A stretch of 64,000 nt of DNA from Undaria pinnatifida (lineage: Eukaryota > Sar > Phaeophyceae > Laminariales > Alariaceae): assembly GCA_012845835.1 (NCBI GenBank), contig JABAKD010000019.1:109501-173500 (forward strand), written 5' to 3'. Made by a program: the position numbers and the translations under genes. Positions 44,964 to 55,260 of the stretch are shown here, in pieces (positions within the stretch are counted from its first letter, which is position 1; each line of letters begins with the position of its first letter). The notes beneath the pieces are model-generated. The model was not told the origin of the DNA. It did not search any database and worked only from the letters and a program-made list of their open reading frames with translations.

Positions 44964-45545
44964 TGTGGTGGTACTCCGAGTGGGGGATGCGTGGTTGGTC
45001 GGTGTTGGGAAGCGTGCTCCTCATGGGTTCCGGTGCCCTTGTTTGGTCTCTCCTCATGGCTCGCTGGATAGACTCAAAAGCTTATACATTATTTCCTCTT
45101 CATTGGATTTTAAAAGACAGACAACACAGGCCCTTGGCACACGGTAGTGCAGGGCAGAGCAAGTATAGCAGGTAGTGTGGTAGAGCAGGTTGAGCAGGTA
45201 GTGAGAGCACGGGGGTGGGGTGAAGCTCACAGAGTTCGCTTCACCCCAGCATTGCTGCTTACTGTGCTCTGTTCCGGACCTTTTCCTATGGAACGTACAA
45301 GGAACGTTCTCCTGGATGTCCTAATATTCCCATGAGCGCTTAACGCGCTTACTTCTATCTATCTTGTCCAGAGGAGGAGCGTTCCATTTCCGAGAACGCT
45401 CTTGTGGTACAAACTAGCTAGATTCTACGGGTTATCCGCTTCACTCAGAATATTCCGTTTAAGAGAACCTTCTTGTGGCCAATAGACCATGAATCTGCGG
45501 ACTATCCTACCGAATCTATTGCCAGCTATACTGACACTCTATAAA
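44964..45545 (-). repeat. 5' LTR of the 1.5-kb element
   Basis: About 582 bp. It differs from its partner mainly by GTACAGCTGG versus GTAGTGTGG and by an inserted GCTT. Its right terminus reads ATAAA instead of ATAACA. Confidence 0.8.
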
Positions 45546-46470
45546 TTTGGTTTAGTAGATAGACTGTCCGCTTACAAGCCTGTTTTTCGTCGGTGAATCC
45601 AGGTGTCATCGGGGGAAAAAAGGATCTTGAAAAAATCGATATTTTAGATAAAAATTGAAAAACGTCAGCTGTGAGTACGACCGATTGAATGGTTGAAACT
45701 CAACTTCGCAAGCTGCGTGGTACATCTATGTTTCGCTAATATACATAATAAAAAAAAAAAAAACACTCCTGGACCAGCTGTGAGATCGAATATTTTGTCG
45801 AAACTCATTTTTTCAAGCTGTGTGTGATACTCCGATCAGTAGTAGTTGCACTTAAAAAAATGGTACTGACTGGTAGATACCACTGCGGCTGTGACATTAT
45901 GGTCTATTAATAGTAGATAGACTGTCCGTTTATAGTCTAACCCTGCCCTCCGCTGTTTCGAATCCTGGTGTCATCGGTAAAAAAAAATGATCCTCATGAA
46001 AAATCGATATTACTTGGTTTTTATTTATCAATTATATTTTTGTAAAAATTAAATAGATATCAATGTGACGCTGCAGCTAGCTGTGGTCTATCTAGTAGAT
46101 AGACTACAGTCTGTCCGTTTATAAGCTTGGTCTTCGGTGGTTCGAATCTGGATGTCATCAGGAAAAAAAGTTGTCCCAATAGAAAAATCGATACATACAT
46201 TTGTAAAAATAAAATTGATATCAACGTGACGTTGTGGTCTTCTAGTAGATAGACCGTCCGCTTACAATCTTGCTCTTCGGTGAAAAATATCCACGTGAAA
46301 AATTCGATGTATATATATTTGTAAAAATAAAATTGATATCAACGTGACTTCGTGGTCTAGTAGAAAGACTGTCCCCCTTATAATCTCGCTCTTCGGTGGT
46401 TCGAATCTGGGTGTCATCGGAAAAAAAAGTGATTCCCCGAAAAAAATCGAAATATATTTGTAACAAAAAT
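45546..46470 (+). repeat. tRNA-derived SINE-like cluster, units 3-7
   Basis: At least five tandem or near-tandem units (from about 45,550, 45,868, 46,046, 46,215 and 46,333). Typical unit: GATATCAACGTGAC, TTGTGGTCTAGTAGATAGAC (A box), TGTCCGCTTATAAGC, TCTTCGGTGGTTCGAATCTG (B box), GGTGTCATCGG, an A run, then an AT-rich spacer ending TTTGTAAAAATAAAATT. The last three units follow directly on each other. The first unit is the right half of the copy split by the LTR element at 44,044. Fragments of repeat A and its variant lie between units (45,660-45,840). Confidence 0.75.
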
Positions 46471-47006
46471 AGATCAGGTGGAGCAAGAAATCAAAGAAAA
46501 GCCGAACCGTTCCGCAAGAAATAAACTGGACCCCGTCGGCGAGTCTTGAACGACGCGGGCCAGATCTGCTTTGCATTGACCAATCATAGAGCTTTATTCG
46601 CTTTGCATCGTAATGCACCCATTGTATCGAAACCCCATTTTGCTTTGCATTGACCAATCAAAAGGCTCTATTATGCTTTGCATTTGCTTTGCATCGCGCC
46701 GCAATTCAAACTGCTCTGAACGCTCCCCACTCGAACACTACCCACATTTTAGAAGCTCGAATGCCCTTCTACACACATTCCTGGAATGTCATGAGCTGGG
46801 GATCACCGTGCACATACCGGTAGACCCTAAGAAGCCAACGTTTTCGGTGAGGATGGCCCCCTGCGTCGACAACCACCACCGCCAAAAAAGCGATACAGAT
46901 CGGGTCTAGTTGGAGCGACACTGGAGCCTTGATTGACCTGACCGGGCGAGTCTGTTTTCCGTGCCGTACGCGCAGCAGCAAGGCCAGCAACATGCACCAA
47001 TATCGT
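46471..47006. other. No gene seen; duplicated CCAAT-containing motif
   Basis: TGCTTTGCATTGACCAATCA occurs twice (about 46,568 and 46,640), each with a CCAAT box, with further TTTGCAT words nearby. This could be a decayed promoter or simply a duplication. No gene can be tied to it. Confidence 0.35.
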
Positions 47007-47250
47007 GAGTAGAAGGGTGATGCTTTCGCTGGTACTTTCATGCGCTTGATTGGTTGTGTATCGTTGTCTCGTAGGCTTCGTTTGACTAGATTCTGGTCAG
47101 GTTTGTAGGCGGTGTCTTCGTACGCTCCATTGCACGAATACATAGCGCACGGATGCGACCAGTGCACGAAACAGCAGCTACCAACTTTTTAACTGCTGTG
47201 TTGCAACAACAATAGGCCGCGGACAGCGGCGGTAACAGTACTAGGTACAC
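47007..47250. repeat. Outer part of the inverted duplication, left side
   Basis: Matches 63,765-64,000 in reverse orientation. Shared blocks include GGGTGATGCTTTCGC, TATCGTTGTCTCGTAGGCTT, GTCTTCGTACGCTCCATTGC and ACGAATACA. The match continues past the right edge of the window. Confidence 0.8.
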
Positions 47251-49207
47251 CGCAGAGGGTAACAGACTGCAGCAGCTGGGGTTGCTACTGTACAGTGGTA
47301 GAGGTAAGGCACATTGCTTTGAGCGGCTGCTGCGGCGGTCGCGGCTGCTGTCTGCGGCATCCTATTATTGCACGCGTTGAACACAATCATCGCGTAGTCA
47401 CATGTGGACATTGGCGGAAAAAGATTTACCATCAACAGCAACGCGTGACAGCGGCAGCAGCGGCAACTGGGTTGCTACATGTATAGAGTGATAGAAGCTG
47501 TGTCAATTACTTTTTTAGACCTGCTGCTGCTGCTGCTACTGCTGCTGCTGTCCTTCTACGGCTACTGCTGCTGCTGCCCGCGGCTCCCCAACGCACGTAC
47601 CGTATTGCCGGACAACATGCACACCGCGCGCGTAGTCGATATACTGTTTTCCCAGGTGTGGAATAACAGCGGCAGTGATAGGCATGGCAACAGCAACTGT
47701 CACATGAAGCAGCAGTAACCGCTGCAAAAAAAGCTGGGGTTTATGCTGTACAGTATCAGTAGTAGCTGTGTCGGTTCCGCTTGCTGTTGAGGATGTTGCT
47801 GTTGTTTACGGTGTCCTGCTGTTCGTATCGCCGAGCAACTGTCGCCGTATACTTATGTACACTTACACAGATTGTCCAAGTACACAGGTTGTTAAGTGCA
47901 CAGGTACTGTACTCTGGTTGGTAGGAACCTCAAGTCATCCAAGATAGGAGTCAGCAGCATCTGTACAACACCGTTTCTCTTTTCGCCCTTGCTTCTTGAA
48001 AAAAAAGATGCTCATACATTGATGGGATCTTCAACGCCGAATCATCCATCGGGAGCACAATACGGCCTTTGGCAGGAGTGAGAAACGCGGACAAGGGGAA
48101 AGGATTCCGCCGCGTTAAGGTGAGGTTGACTGGTTGTCGAGTAGATGGCGCGGAGGGACGGTTCGTTCATGTCTCGTTCAGGCTTGAGCAACGTGCACCG
48201 CAAGGCGTGTGATGCGCGTCACGTTCTACCGTGGACGTTCATCTCTTGAACTTGTTTCCATCCCATACCTCACATCCTTTCACGTTCTTCCCCTCCTCAA
48301 ATGTACAGTATTGGCGTAATGGCGTCCAGACTATTTCTGCCTGCTGACGTGTGACTGGTGATGCTGTTCCCTACCACTCTTTTAGGACGTTGCGCGGTGG
48401 GCGTGAAGGCCACCACGCGCACCAATCATGCGCCTGTTCGTGGAGTGGGGCTCGGAGCCGTGACGGACGACACCGGCGAAAAACCATGCATAGCATTACC
48501 GGGGAGAGCGATGCGGTGAGTGTCAGTTGTAAATGTTCATGTGCTCTGCCCATGTAATAAACTTCTACGTTCAGTTTTCAATTTTGGTGCTTTTATCCAA
48601 AACCGCCCCGTCAGTGTGAAATATGCATTGATGAGCATACCGCCGTTGACCCCTTGATGTTTTCTACTTTCTTTGTGGTCGAATCCGTCCGGCCGCCACT
48701 GTTTTGGTATGACAAGGCAGCGAGTCAAGCAGAAGACGCCGGTTGGGCCGGATAAAAATGATACTTCGCGCAGTCGTTCTGTCCTAGCAAGCACAGTGAT
48801 ACGTTAGGCTGTGCTGGTAAGTTTCAAACCCTCCGGCGTGTCATATATCGTACCAATTTACTTAAAAAACACTTGAAGAATCACAGGTGACAAAGATAAA
48901 AATTGCGCTTGGAGTGCGAACCATGTGAGCGAGTACAATGAGGTCGCGTCTCAGGCGCCTTTTTTTTCCTTGTTTCGTGCGTGTACCTGGGATTGCAAAC
49001 GATTGCTTACCTTGTACGCCATGACCGGTTGGCGGAAATATCGCCTTGCTGCTTGTCGCCTGTCCCCAAAATCTGTCTTCCTATCATCCCATTTTCGAGC
49101 GCCCCAGACGGCGAGTCTCACTTGGAGCCCCCGACAAAATTAAGCCGGGTGCGGAAGACCTTGGCCTATTGGATCCGGCCTTCGATTTTATCTCATCAAG
49201 TTGAGTT
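47251..49207. other. Insertion in the left arm; CTG-rich, no gene seen
   Basis: About 2 kb present on the left side but absent between the matching points on the right arm. It contains a CTG tract at 47,521-47,550 and several smaller CTG/CAG runs, but no ORF with a motif. Copia-2 inserted at its right end. Confidence 0.5.
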
Positions 49208-49212
49208 TAGAC

Positions 49213-49753
49213 TGTTAGAAATGTGGTGGTGCCTGACCGATGACGGGCTTCAGAGGCTAACACAGAGTGGTGGCGAGACGAGCTCGAGCCTGACTGATGA
49301 TGGTTTAGACGATGGTGGATCGCTTTAAATGGGCTCTCGTTGGGCCAACAAAACTTATGTCACTATGAACTGCCCAAGTCCAGATGCAGATGTGAAGAGT
49401 GAACTCGATGTGCAAGCACTCGTGTCTCTTCCTTTTTACTCTAACAAATGATCTCGTATGGTGGTATCCACTACATACGACACCCAGGTCAATCTTACGC
49501 ACGTGACTTTGAGTAAACACTTCGATCTTGCGCACGTGACCTAGTCAACGCTTTGATCTTATGCACGTGACCCGTCAACGCGTTATTACTTGGTGCAACG
49601 CAGTAATATATATGTGTCCTCTTCCATACCAAAGAAAACAACTTCTATCACATGGTTCGACAGCTTACCCAGTACTCTGCATACACTTATTTAGCCATGT
49701 AATGAACATCTACCTATAAACGATGGATTCCTTGTGAATCATACTTTTTAACA
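49213..49753 (-). repeat. copia-2 3' LTR
   Basis: 541 bp, TGTTAGAAATG...TTTTTAACA on the + strand. The LTR contains repeated GCACGTGAC words, which are G-box-like and could be promoter elements. Confidence 0.95.
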
Positions 49754-49765
49754 CTCCTCCTTAGG
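49754..49765 (-). other. copia-2 polypurine tract
   Basis: On the element strand CCTAAGGAGGAG immediately precedes the TGTTAAAAAG start of the 3' LTR. Confidence 0.75.
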
Positions 49766-50311
49766 TGAAATTGCCATACTAAATATGATAAGACATAATC
49801 ACCCTTGTAGCAGACTGGTTTGAACAGCAGTTGTTTGGCAAAAATACCGTGTCAGAGTGTGTTATCTTTCTCTACTCGGCATTACTCTACTTTCCTTGTC
49901 AATTATTTGCAGAAACAAGATCGTGACAGAGTGTGTCCTCCTATTTCTGCTCAGCCTGCGTATGCCATGTTTTAGATCTTCCGAAGATCATTTCACCGTC
50001 CCCCTCCGTTGGCCGGTAGGTTCTCTCTGACGATGTCGTGCAACTCAGCTCTCACACCCTCATTTTTTCAAACAAAATAACAACAGATATTCGATCTAGT
50101 TGTATTCAGTACGCTGCACGACGAGCCACACGGAGCGGCAGGACCGTTTGCTCTACTTAAAAAACTCAATTTCGTATAACCAAATTGCTCTCCGAAAAAA
50201 ACTATAGATGAAAATCCGTAGCTTGAAATCAGGATATAACTATCCTCAAGCTGAAAAAAAAACGCATAAAATGTTCATCAGAAATCCCGGTGATAGCAAA
50301 AAGCAGTGTAG

Positions 50312-50536
50312 TCAAGCATCATTGTCAAGACGTAGCATGCTGATCATCCGACTCGACATGAGTACAAACTCCCCCTCAAAAATAAGCTCCCGCAAAACGT
50401 GTTGTCGTACATCAATGTGCTTCGAGTTCGACGTGCACACTGGAGTTTCCGCCAGGTTCTTCGCCCTCTCGTGATCCGCAAAAACCCTACTGCACGACGT
50501 ATTAAACCCCGGAAAAATAAAATTCCATACATACAT
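50312..50536 (-). pseudogene. Second copia RNase H scrap inside copia-2 3' region
   Basis: A short frame reading ADHERAKNLAETP, NSKHIDVRQHVLRELIFEGE is the RNase H C-terminal block of a different copia family, the one also found at 1,075-1,250. It lies downstream of copia-2's own RNase H, between the end of pol and the polypurine tract. It may be a captured or nested remnant. No flanking duplications were identified. Confidence 0.65.
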
Positions 50537-51002
50537 ACCGCTCCAAGTGACTTATCGGAGTAGTCTCCGACGCCTAGCTTGATGGTCCAGTTGGCGATCT
50601 CCGCCGCTGACTCTTCTCTGTAGTTTTCTTCAAAGAAGAGAAACCTGTCGTACAAGCGTGTTCGCCGCTCTTGTCCCGTAGCTATACTGTCGTCGGAAAT
50701 ATCCTCGGTGTGAACCTCCTCGCGTTCCTGGTTGTCGGGCATGGTGTAGATGTTGATATAGTAATGTGTGATGATGACGTGTGGCTTCGTCCAAATGGCT
50801 CCTCCTGATCTCAATCCATCTTGCTGTTGAATTCCTGTACGTATATGTAAAAAATACGCTCGTTGTCGTCACAACTTGGTCTCCGTTCAGGTCGATCTTG
50901 GATTATTCCCTTTTCTCTTTGTCGTTTCTTGACGTGTACTCATTGTCGTCTTCATTGTGGAACCTCTTCCTTCGGGTCGATCTTGGGTTGCTCGTTTCCT
51001 CC

Positions 51003-51776
51003 TTAGATCTCATTTCTTGTGGTGTATGCCTCGATAAGGTTCAGTAGGTGCCGATGCGTGTTCTTCGTGAGGAAGTTAGTCCCTACGTCTGCCAGCTGTT
51101 TCTGTGTTACCACCTTGTGGATGGTGATTTTGCCGTCCTTGACTAGCTCCTTCAAGTAAAAGAAGCGCAGAGCGATGTGTTTCGTGCGAGAGCTGTAGGT
51201 GCTGTTTCCTGCTATGTGTAGGGCTCCGGTGTTGTCGCCAAAGAGCGGTACACTTTCAAACAGCTTTCCAAATCCCAGCTCGGCCATCGTGTTGGAGAGG
51301 TACACCGCATCCTTGCTTGCGTGTGCCATTGAGAGGAGTTCCGCCTCAAGAGTCGACTGCGCCGTCACGTTCTGGAGCGCAGTCTTGCAGCTCAGTGGTC
51401 CTCCAGCCAGCACGAACAAGTAGTCGGAGGTTGACTTGCCGTTGTCAGGGTTGTTTCCCCAGCTCGCATCGCAATACCCCGTCATTTCGAAACACCCTGC
51501 GTTGTACGTGATTGCCAGGTCCATATCTTCCTTTAGGTAGCGGAGAAGATGCTTTGCTGATGTCATGTGTAGTTTGGATGGTTTGCTCATGGCTCGGGCC
51601 AGTTGGTTGACGGCGTAGGTGATATCGTAGCGCGTGCATTGGCTCAGGAACATCAGAGACCCCGTGATGGCCTGGTAAAGTTGGATGCCCGTAGAGTCTA
51701 GCAGCATCGTGTCCGGCTGCTTGAGGGATAACTCCGCACCTGCTCCCGTCGTGTGCATTGGGTTGCACTCTGCCAT
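51003..51776 (-). pseudogene. copia-2 pol: RNase H domain
   Basis: A 257-codon frame with all RNase H landmarks: CTRYDITYAVNQLARAM, CDASWGNN (Asp 103), AQSTLEAELLSM (Glu 144), GDNTGALHIA (Asp 181), RTKHIALRFFYLKEL and QLADVGTNFLTK near the C-terminus. The domain is intact but is one frame away from the RT upstream because of a single-base change in an A run near 51,855-51,860. Confidence 0.88.
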
Positions 51777-51831
51777 GGCAAATCGCGCCAGGACTGACTT
51801 GGCGTAATGCTCTTGGCTAATGGTCAGAGTC

Positions 51832-52932
51832 TTAGCCCCCTTGTCTCTGGTGATTTTTTATGCCTAGCACCGTCGAACCGTCCCCCATGTCGGTCATGGC
51901 GAATCGGTCCATCAGCTGGATTTTAATGTCCTTCAGTGGCGGCGTGTTTCCTCCAAGAAGAAGGAGGTCGTCTACGTACATGGCCAGAACGCTGAGGTTG
52001 TCGTTTGAGCCGAAGATGTAGACATATGGATCAGACGCAGTCGCTGTGAACCTGATATCCCTCAGTGAGTCGTCGATGATGTTGAACCAGTTGCGAGGGC
52101 TTTGACGAAGTCCGTACAGACTCTTCTTGAGTTTCATCACGTTGGGACGCCCAGTTGTAGCTTCAAGCGATTCATAGCCTGGAGGATTCTTCACATACAC
52201 CTCCTGTACCTCGTCGTTTAGAAACGCCGTCTGTACATCAAACTGGAATATTTCCCAGTCCTCGCGCGCAGCTACGGCAAGTGCCATGTGAATGCTCTGG
52301 ATACGGCATACTGGTGCATATGTGCAGCCACAGTCGATTTCCGGTACTTGTCCCCAGCCCTGAACCACAACTCTACCTTTCAGCGTGTGATCGGCTTTGA
52401 GCTTAAAGACCCATTTGGTCCCGAACCCCTTTTGCTCCGGTGGTACTGAGTCTGGAGATACCAGGTCGAAGACTGCGTGTTTCTGGAGGCCGTCCATCTC
52501 CTTGTTTGTGGCTTCTTTCCACTTGGTCGTCTGTGGCGATTCCATCGCCTCCTTGAACGTGTTCGGGATCGTAATGACCTCCCCATCCGAACTGTGCTCA
52601 CAGACGGGGTTTCCAGTGTCTAGGACGCAGTCAAGGTATACCTCCATCCTGTGCTCTTGTGCTCCATCTGACCTGTGTTCTGTCTCACCTACCAGCGCGT
52701 ATTCGATCGTGCTTTCTTTCTCGTGCGCTACCTCTGCGCCACTTACCATTGGGCTGGTGAGCAATCCCAGGTTACGCAGTTCTCGCTGCTGGTATATTCC
52801 TTTGCGTGAGACCGGGTATATTCCTTTGCGTGAGACCGGAGTTACGGCACAATTTGCGCGTGTGCCCAACCATGTTGCGCCTCCGAGTTCGTGGTCTGTC
52901 GGCCATGGTCCTGTCCGGATCGTCTCGAGCAT
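51832..52932 (-). pseudogene. copia-2 pol: reverse transcriptase
   Basis: A 366-codon frame holding a complete copia RT. It shows the KWKEATNKEMDGL lead, FGTKWVFKLKAD, FQFDVQTAFLN (catalytic Asp 232), SLYGLRQSPRNWF and MYVDDLLLLG (YVDD at 319-322), so the active site is intact. It is in the same frame as gag-protease and is separated from it by one TAA at 52,951-52,953. A 24-bp tandem duplication (52,792-52,839) doubles PVSRKGIY near residues 32-47. The frame ends early at the frameshift before RNase H. Confidence 0.9.
52792..52839. repeat. 24-bp tandem duplication in copia-2
   Basis: GTATATTCCTTTGCGTGAGA plus CCGG is repeated exactly. It keeps the reading frame and duplicates eight residues. 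Confidence 0.9.
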
Positions 52933-52950
52933 CTCGTCACTGCCGGCGCC

Positions 52951-54648
52951 TTAGGCGGCCGGCTCCTCCTCGCCAGCTGATGTTGAGTGGTCCAAATTCG
53001 TACTCGTGAGCTTCGACACTTTCTTCAGGAGGCTGTCTATCTCTTCGCTGTACGTGATACAGATGTCTTGCGTGTTTTCTCCCAGCGAGCTGTCTTCGTG
53101 AGTACTGACGGCGTCGCCAGTGGTGTTGCCCCCTGTGGAATTAGCCAGTGTCGATGCTGGGGTCTCGATGAAGGTGACGTTGCGGCTCTCTGTCACTCGC
53201 GCCGTCTTGTTTCTATATACCTGGTATGCTGTGCTGTTCAAGCTGTACCCACAGAGTACCCCTTCGCAGGTCTTGTCCTCGAGTTTGGGCAGCAGCAGCA
53301 GCAACAGCAACAGCAGCAGCAGTGCTAAGAAACGATTATGTCTCCCAGGTGCGACCAAGCCTGCATGTTCTACCGGATGCTTGTTGCCGTCCGTATCGAT
53401 GATTTTTCCCGAAATCGTACCGGTCGCTATTCCCCGTAGAACGTGTCGTCCTGCTGTCAGTATCTTGTGGGGTTTCTCGAATGGCTTGTAGTATAGCAGC
53501 TTGTCCTTCAGACCCGGGTGAAGTTCATCACCAAAGTGGTGCCCGGATGGTCCACTATCCATCAGCATGGTCAGGGTTTTCGGAGCGACTCTGGATGTGT
53601 CAGCACTAGTCTCCCTCCTCTCGGTTGGTTGCGCAGTTTCCTGAGACTCTGCTGATGGGGTCCACCCAGCCGTCACGAGGGCATACCCAAAGTCGTTTTC
53701 TTCCGTCGCCGTCGACTCAGTCGCCGTGTGAGCACTTTGTACTTCTCCCTGTGGTTGGTTCTCCGTATTGTGCTTCTCTTTCTGAGCGTTGCATTCGGCA
53801 TCGCTGTGTGTCGTAGAGTTGTGTAGCGAGCACCATTTGGGTGTATCAGATCGCTTCTTCTTGCTGTTTGTGCAGTCTCGCTTCATGTGTCCGAATTCTT
53901 GGCAGCTGAAGCATCGTACCTTCCGTGATACTTTGGTGGTTGTCACTGCCGCTCCTCTGACGGCTAGCTTGTTTACATGTCCTGGTCTCGAGAGTCGGTC
54001 GATGTACAAGTTTCTCATCATTGATTGAATCTCGTTAAGGCCAAAGTTTGGGCTGTGAAAGCTCGTCATCTTTACGAACTCGTATTCGTCGGTCAGACCT
54101 TGCAAAATAATGTCTTCAAACCTCTCGTCCGAGATTTTTTCTCCCATTTCATGCAGCCGCCCTCGAATCTCCAATAGCTTGATGGTATAGTCATCAGGAT
54201 CTTGCCCTTCCTCCATTCGAAAGCTCACAAGCTTCTCGTAGCAGGCTCGCCGTGCTTCCTTGCTGTTGCTGTTGTACTTGGTATACAAAGCGTTCCACGC
54301 CTTCTGTCCGTGTCCCAGACCCCCCGCCAAAGTCCTATCTTCATATTGTCGAACTAGTTTAGCTGCAGGGCCGCTAGTGACAAGGTAAAGTACGGAGAAG
54401 AGGGTCTCGCACGCTCGCTTCCAGCGTTGAATTTCCACCAGATTCGTCGGAGTGTTCGGGGTGTCACTGTCAATGACTGCTGGTACCGGTTCAATCGATC
54501 CGTTCAGAACATCAAACACGTCTTTGTTTGACATAGACAAGACTATGCGGGTCTTTGAGCTCCATTCGCGATAGTTCTCCGGTTTGGTCCCATCAAATCT
54601 GGGAATATTCCTTATGGTCGAGGTCACCACGTTACCGGGATCCTCCAT
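52951..54648 (-). pseudogene. copia-2 gag-protease fused to post-integrase region
   Basis: A 565-codon frame. Residues 1-230 are a copia gag with the UBN2-type helical region. C246-F-S-C249...H254...C259 is an intact CCHC zinc knuckle. A second Cys/His cluster (C273, H276, H281, C286) follows. The protease active site is DSG at 364-366. After about residue 440 the expected GAG-pre-integrase and integrase core are absent. Instead an 11-Leu run encoded by CTG/TTG codons (residues 443-453) leads directly into KLEDKTCEGVLCGYS, which normally follows the integrase. The frame stops at TAA (52,951). Gag and protease parts look functional. Confidence 0.88.
53288..53326 (-). repeat. CTG (poly-Leu) tract at the integrase deletion junction
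   Basis: CAGCAGCAGCAGCAACAGCA and similar on the + strand, about 12 triplets with two CAA interruptions, sitting exactly where the integrase should be. Confidence 0.9.
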
Positions 54649-55246
54649 GACTGCTCTGAGTGTGTTGCTTGTGCTGGCTCTGTACTGCCGTGTTTATTCT
54701 CGCGCTTAGCTCGATCCTGTCCGTGGGACGCCTGAGGCGTGCCGACCCGCTCGCCGGGCTTTCCTCTTCCCCTTTTTCTTTCAGCTCGATCTTGTACGCA
54801 GATCGCCCGAAGCGTGCCGGTATGTCCACCGGGCTTTCTTTTATCCTTCAGCTCGTTCTTGTACGCAGATCGCTTGAAGCGTGCCGGTCTGTCCACCGGG
54901 CTTCCTTTTCTCGTTCAGCTCGATCTTGTACGCAGATCGCCTGAAGCGTGCCGGTCCGTCCACTGGGCTTCTTTTTCTCGTTCAGCTCGATCCTGTACGC
55001 AGATCGCCTGAAGCGCGCCGGTCCGTCCGCCGGGCTTCCGTTTCTCGTTCAGCTCGATCCTGTACGCAGATCGCCTGAACCTTGCCGGTCTGTCCGCCGG
55101 GCTCCCTTTTTCTTCGCGCACGTTGTTCCAGTGCCGTTCGACTCGACTCACGTTTGGTTCCAAGTTTCTTGCGTAGTGTTCCAGCAAAATCACCAGTCTT
55201 GTGCTCCACCGCAGGGGATGTTGATGCGCTGTCTGTTACACGCTAA
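54649..55246 (-). repeat. copia-2 leader minisatellite, 67-bp unit
   Basis: Between the primer-binding site and gag, GTACGCAGATCGC recurs at 54,794, 54,861, 54,928, 54,995 and 55,062, exactly 67 bp apart. A more diverged first unit lies near 54,718. Since 67 is not a multiple of three, the repeats cannot encode a repeated peptide in one frame. They are an untranslated leader array. Confidence 0.9.
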
Positions 55247-55260
55247 CGAGGCTCATAACC
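55247..55260 (-). other. copia-2 primer-binding site, half-tRNA type
   Basis: On the element strand GGTTATGAGCCTCG abuts the 5' LTR. It does not begin TGG and so is not complementary to a tRNA 3' end. Its complement CGAGGCTCATAACC looks like the anticodon arm of initiator tRNA-Met (loop CUCAUAA with anticodon CAU), as in Drosophila copia, which is primed by a tRNA-iMet fragment. Confidence 0.65.

Larger units (their letters stand above)
44044..45545 (-). mobile_element. Non-autonomous LTR element (580-bp LTRs)
   Basis: Two direct repeats of about 580 bp (44,044-44,623 and 44,964-45,545) flank only 340 bp with no coding capacity. Read on the minus strand, the 5' LTR ends ACCACCACA and, after two bases, comes TGGCGTCGTCGGC, a primer-binding site also used by the TRIM family. 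A purine-rich AGGGTGGGCTAA precedes the 3' LTR start TGTTATAG. TTTG flanks both ends (44,040-44,043 and 45,546-45,549), a 4-bp duplication. The element splits a SINE-like unit into halves. LTRs differ by a few substitutions, a 1-bp and a 4-bp indel. Confidence 0.8.
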
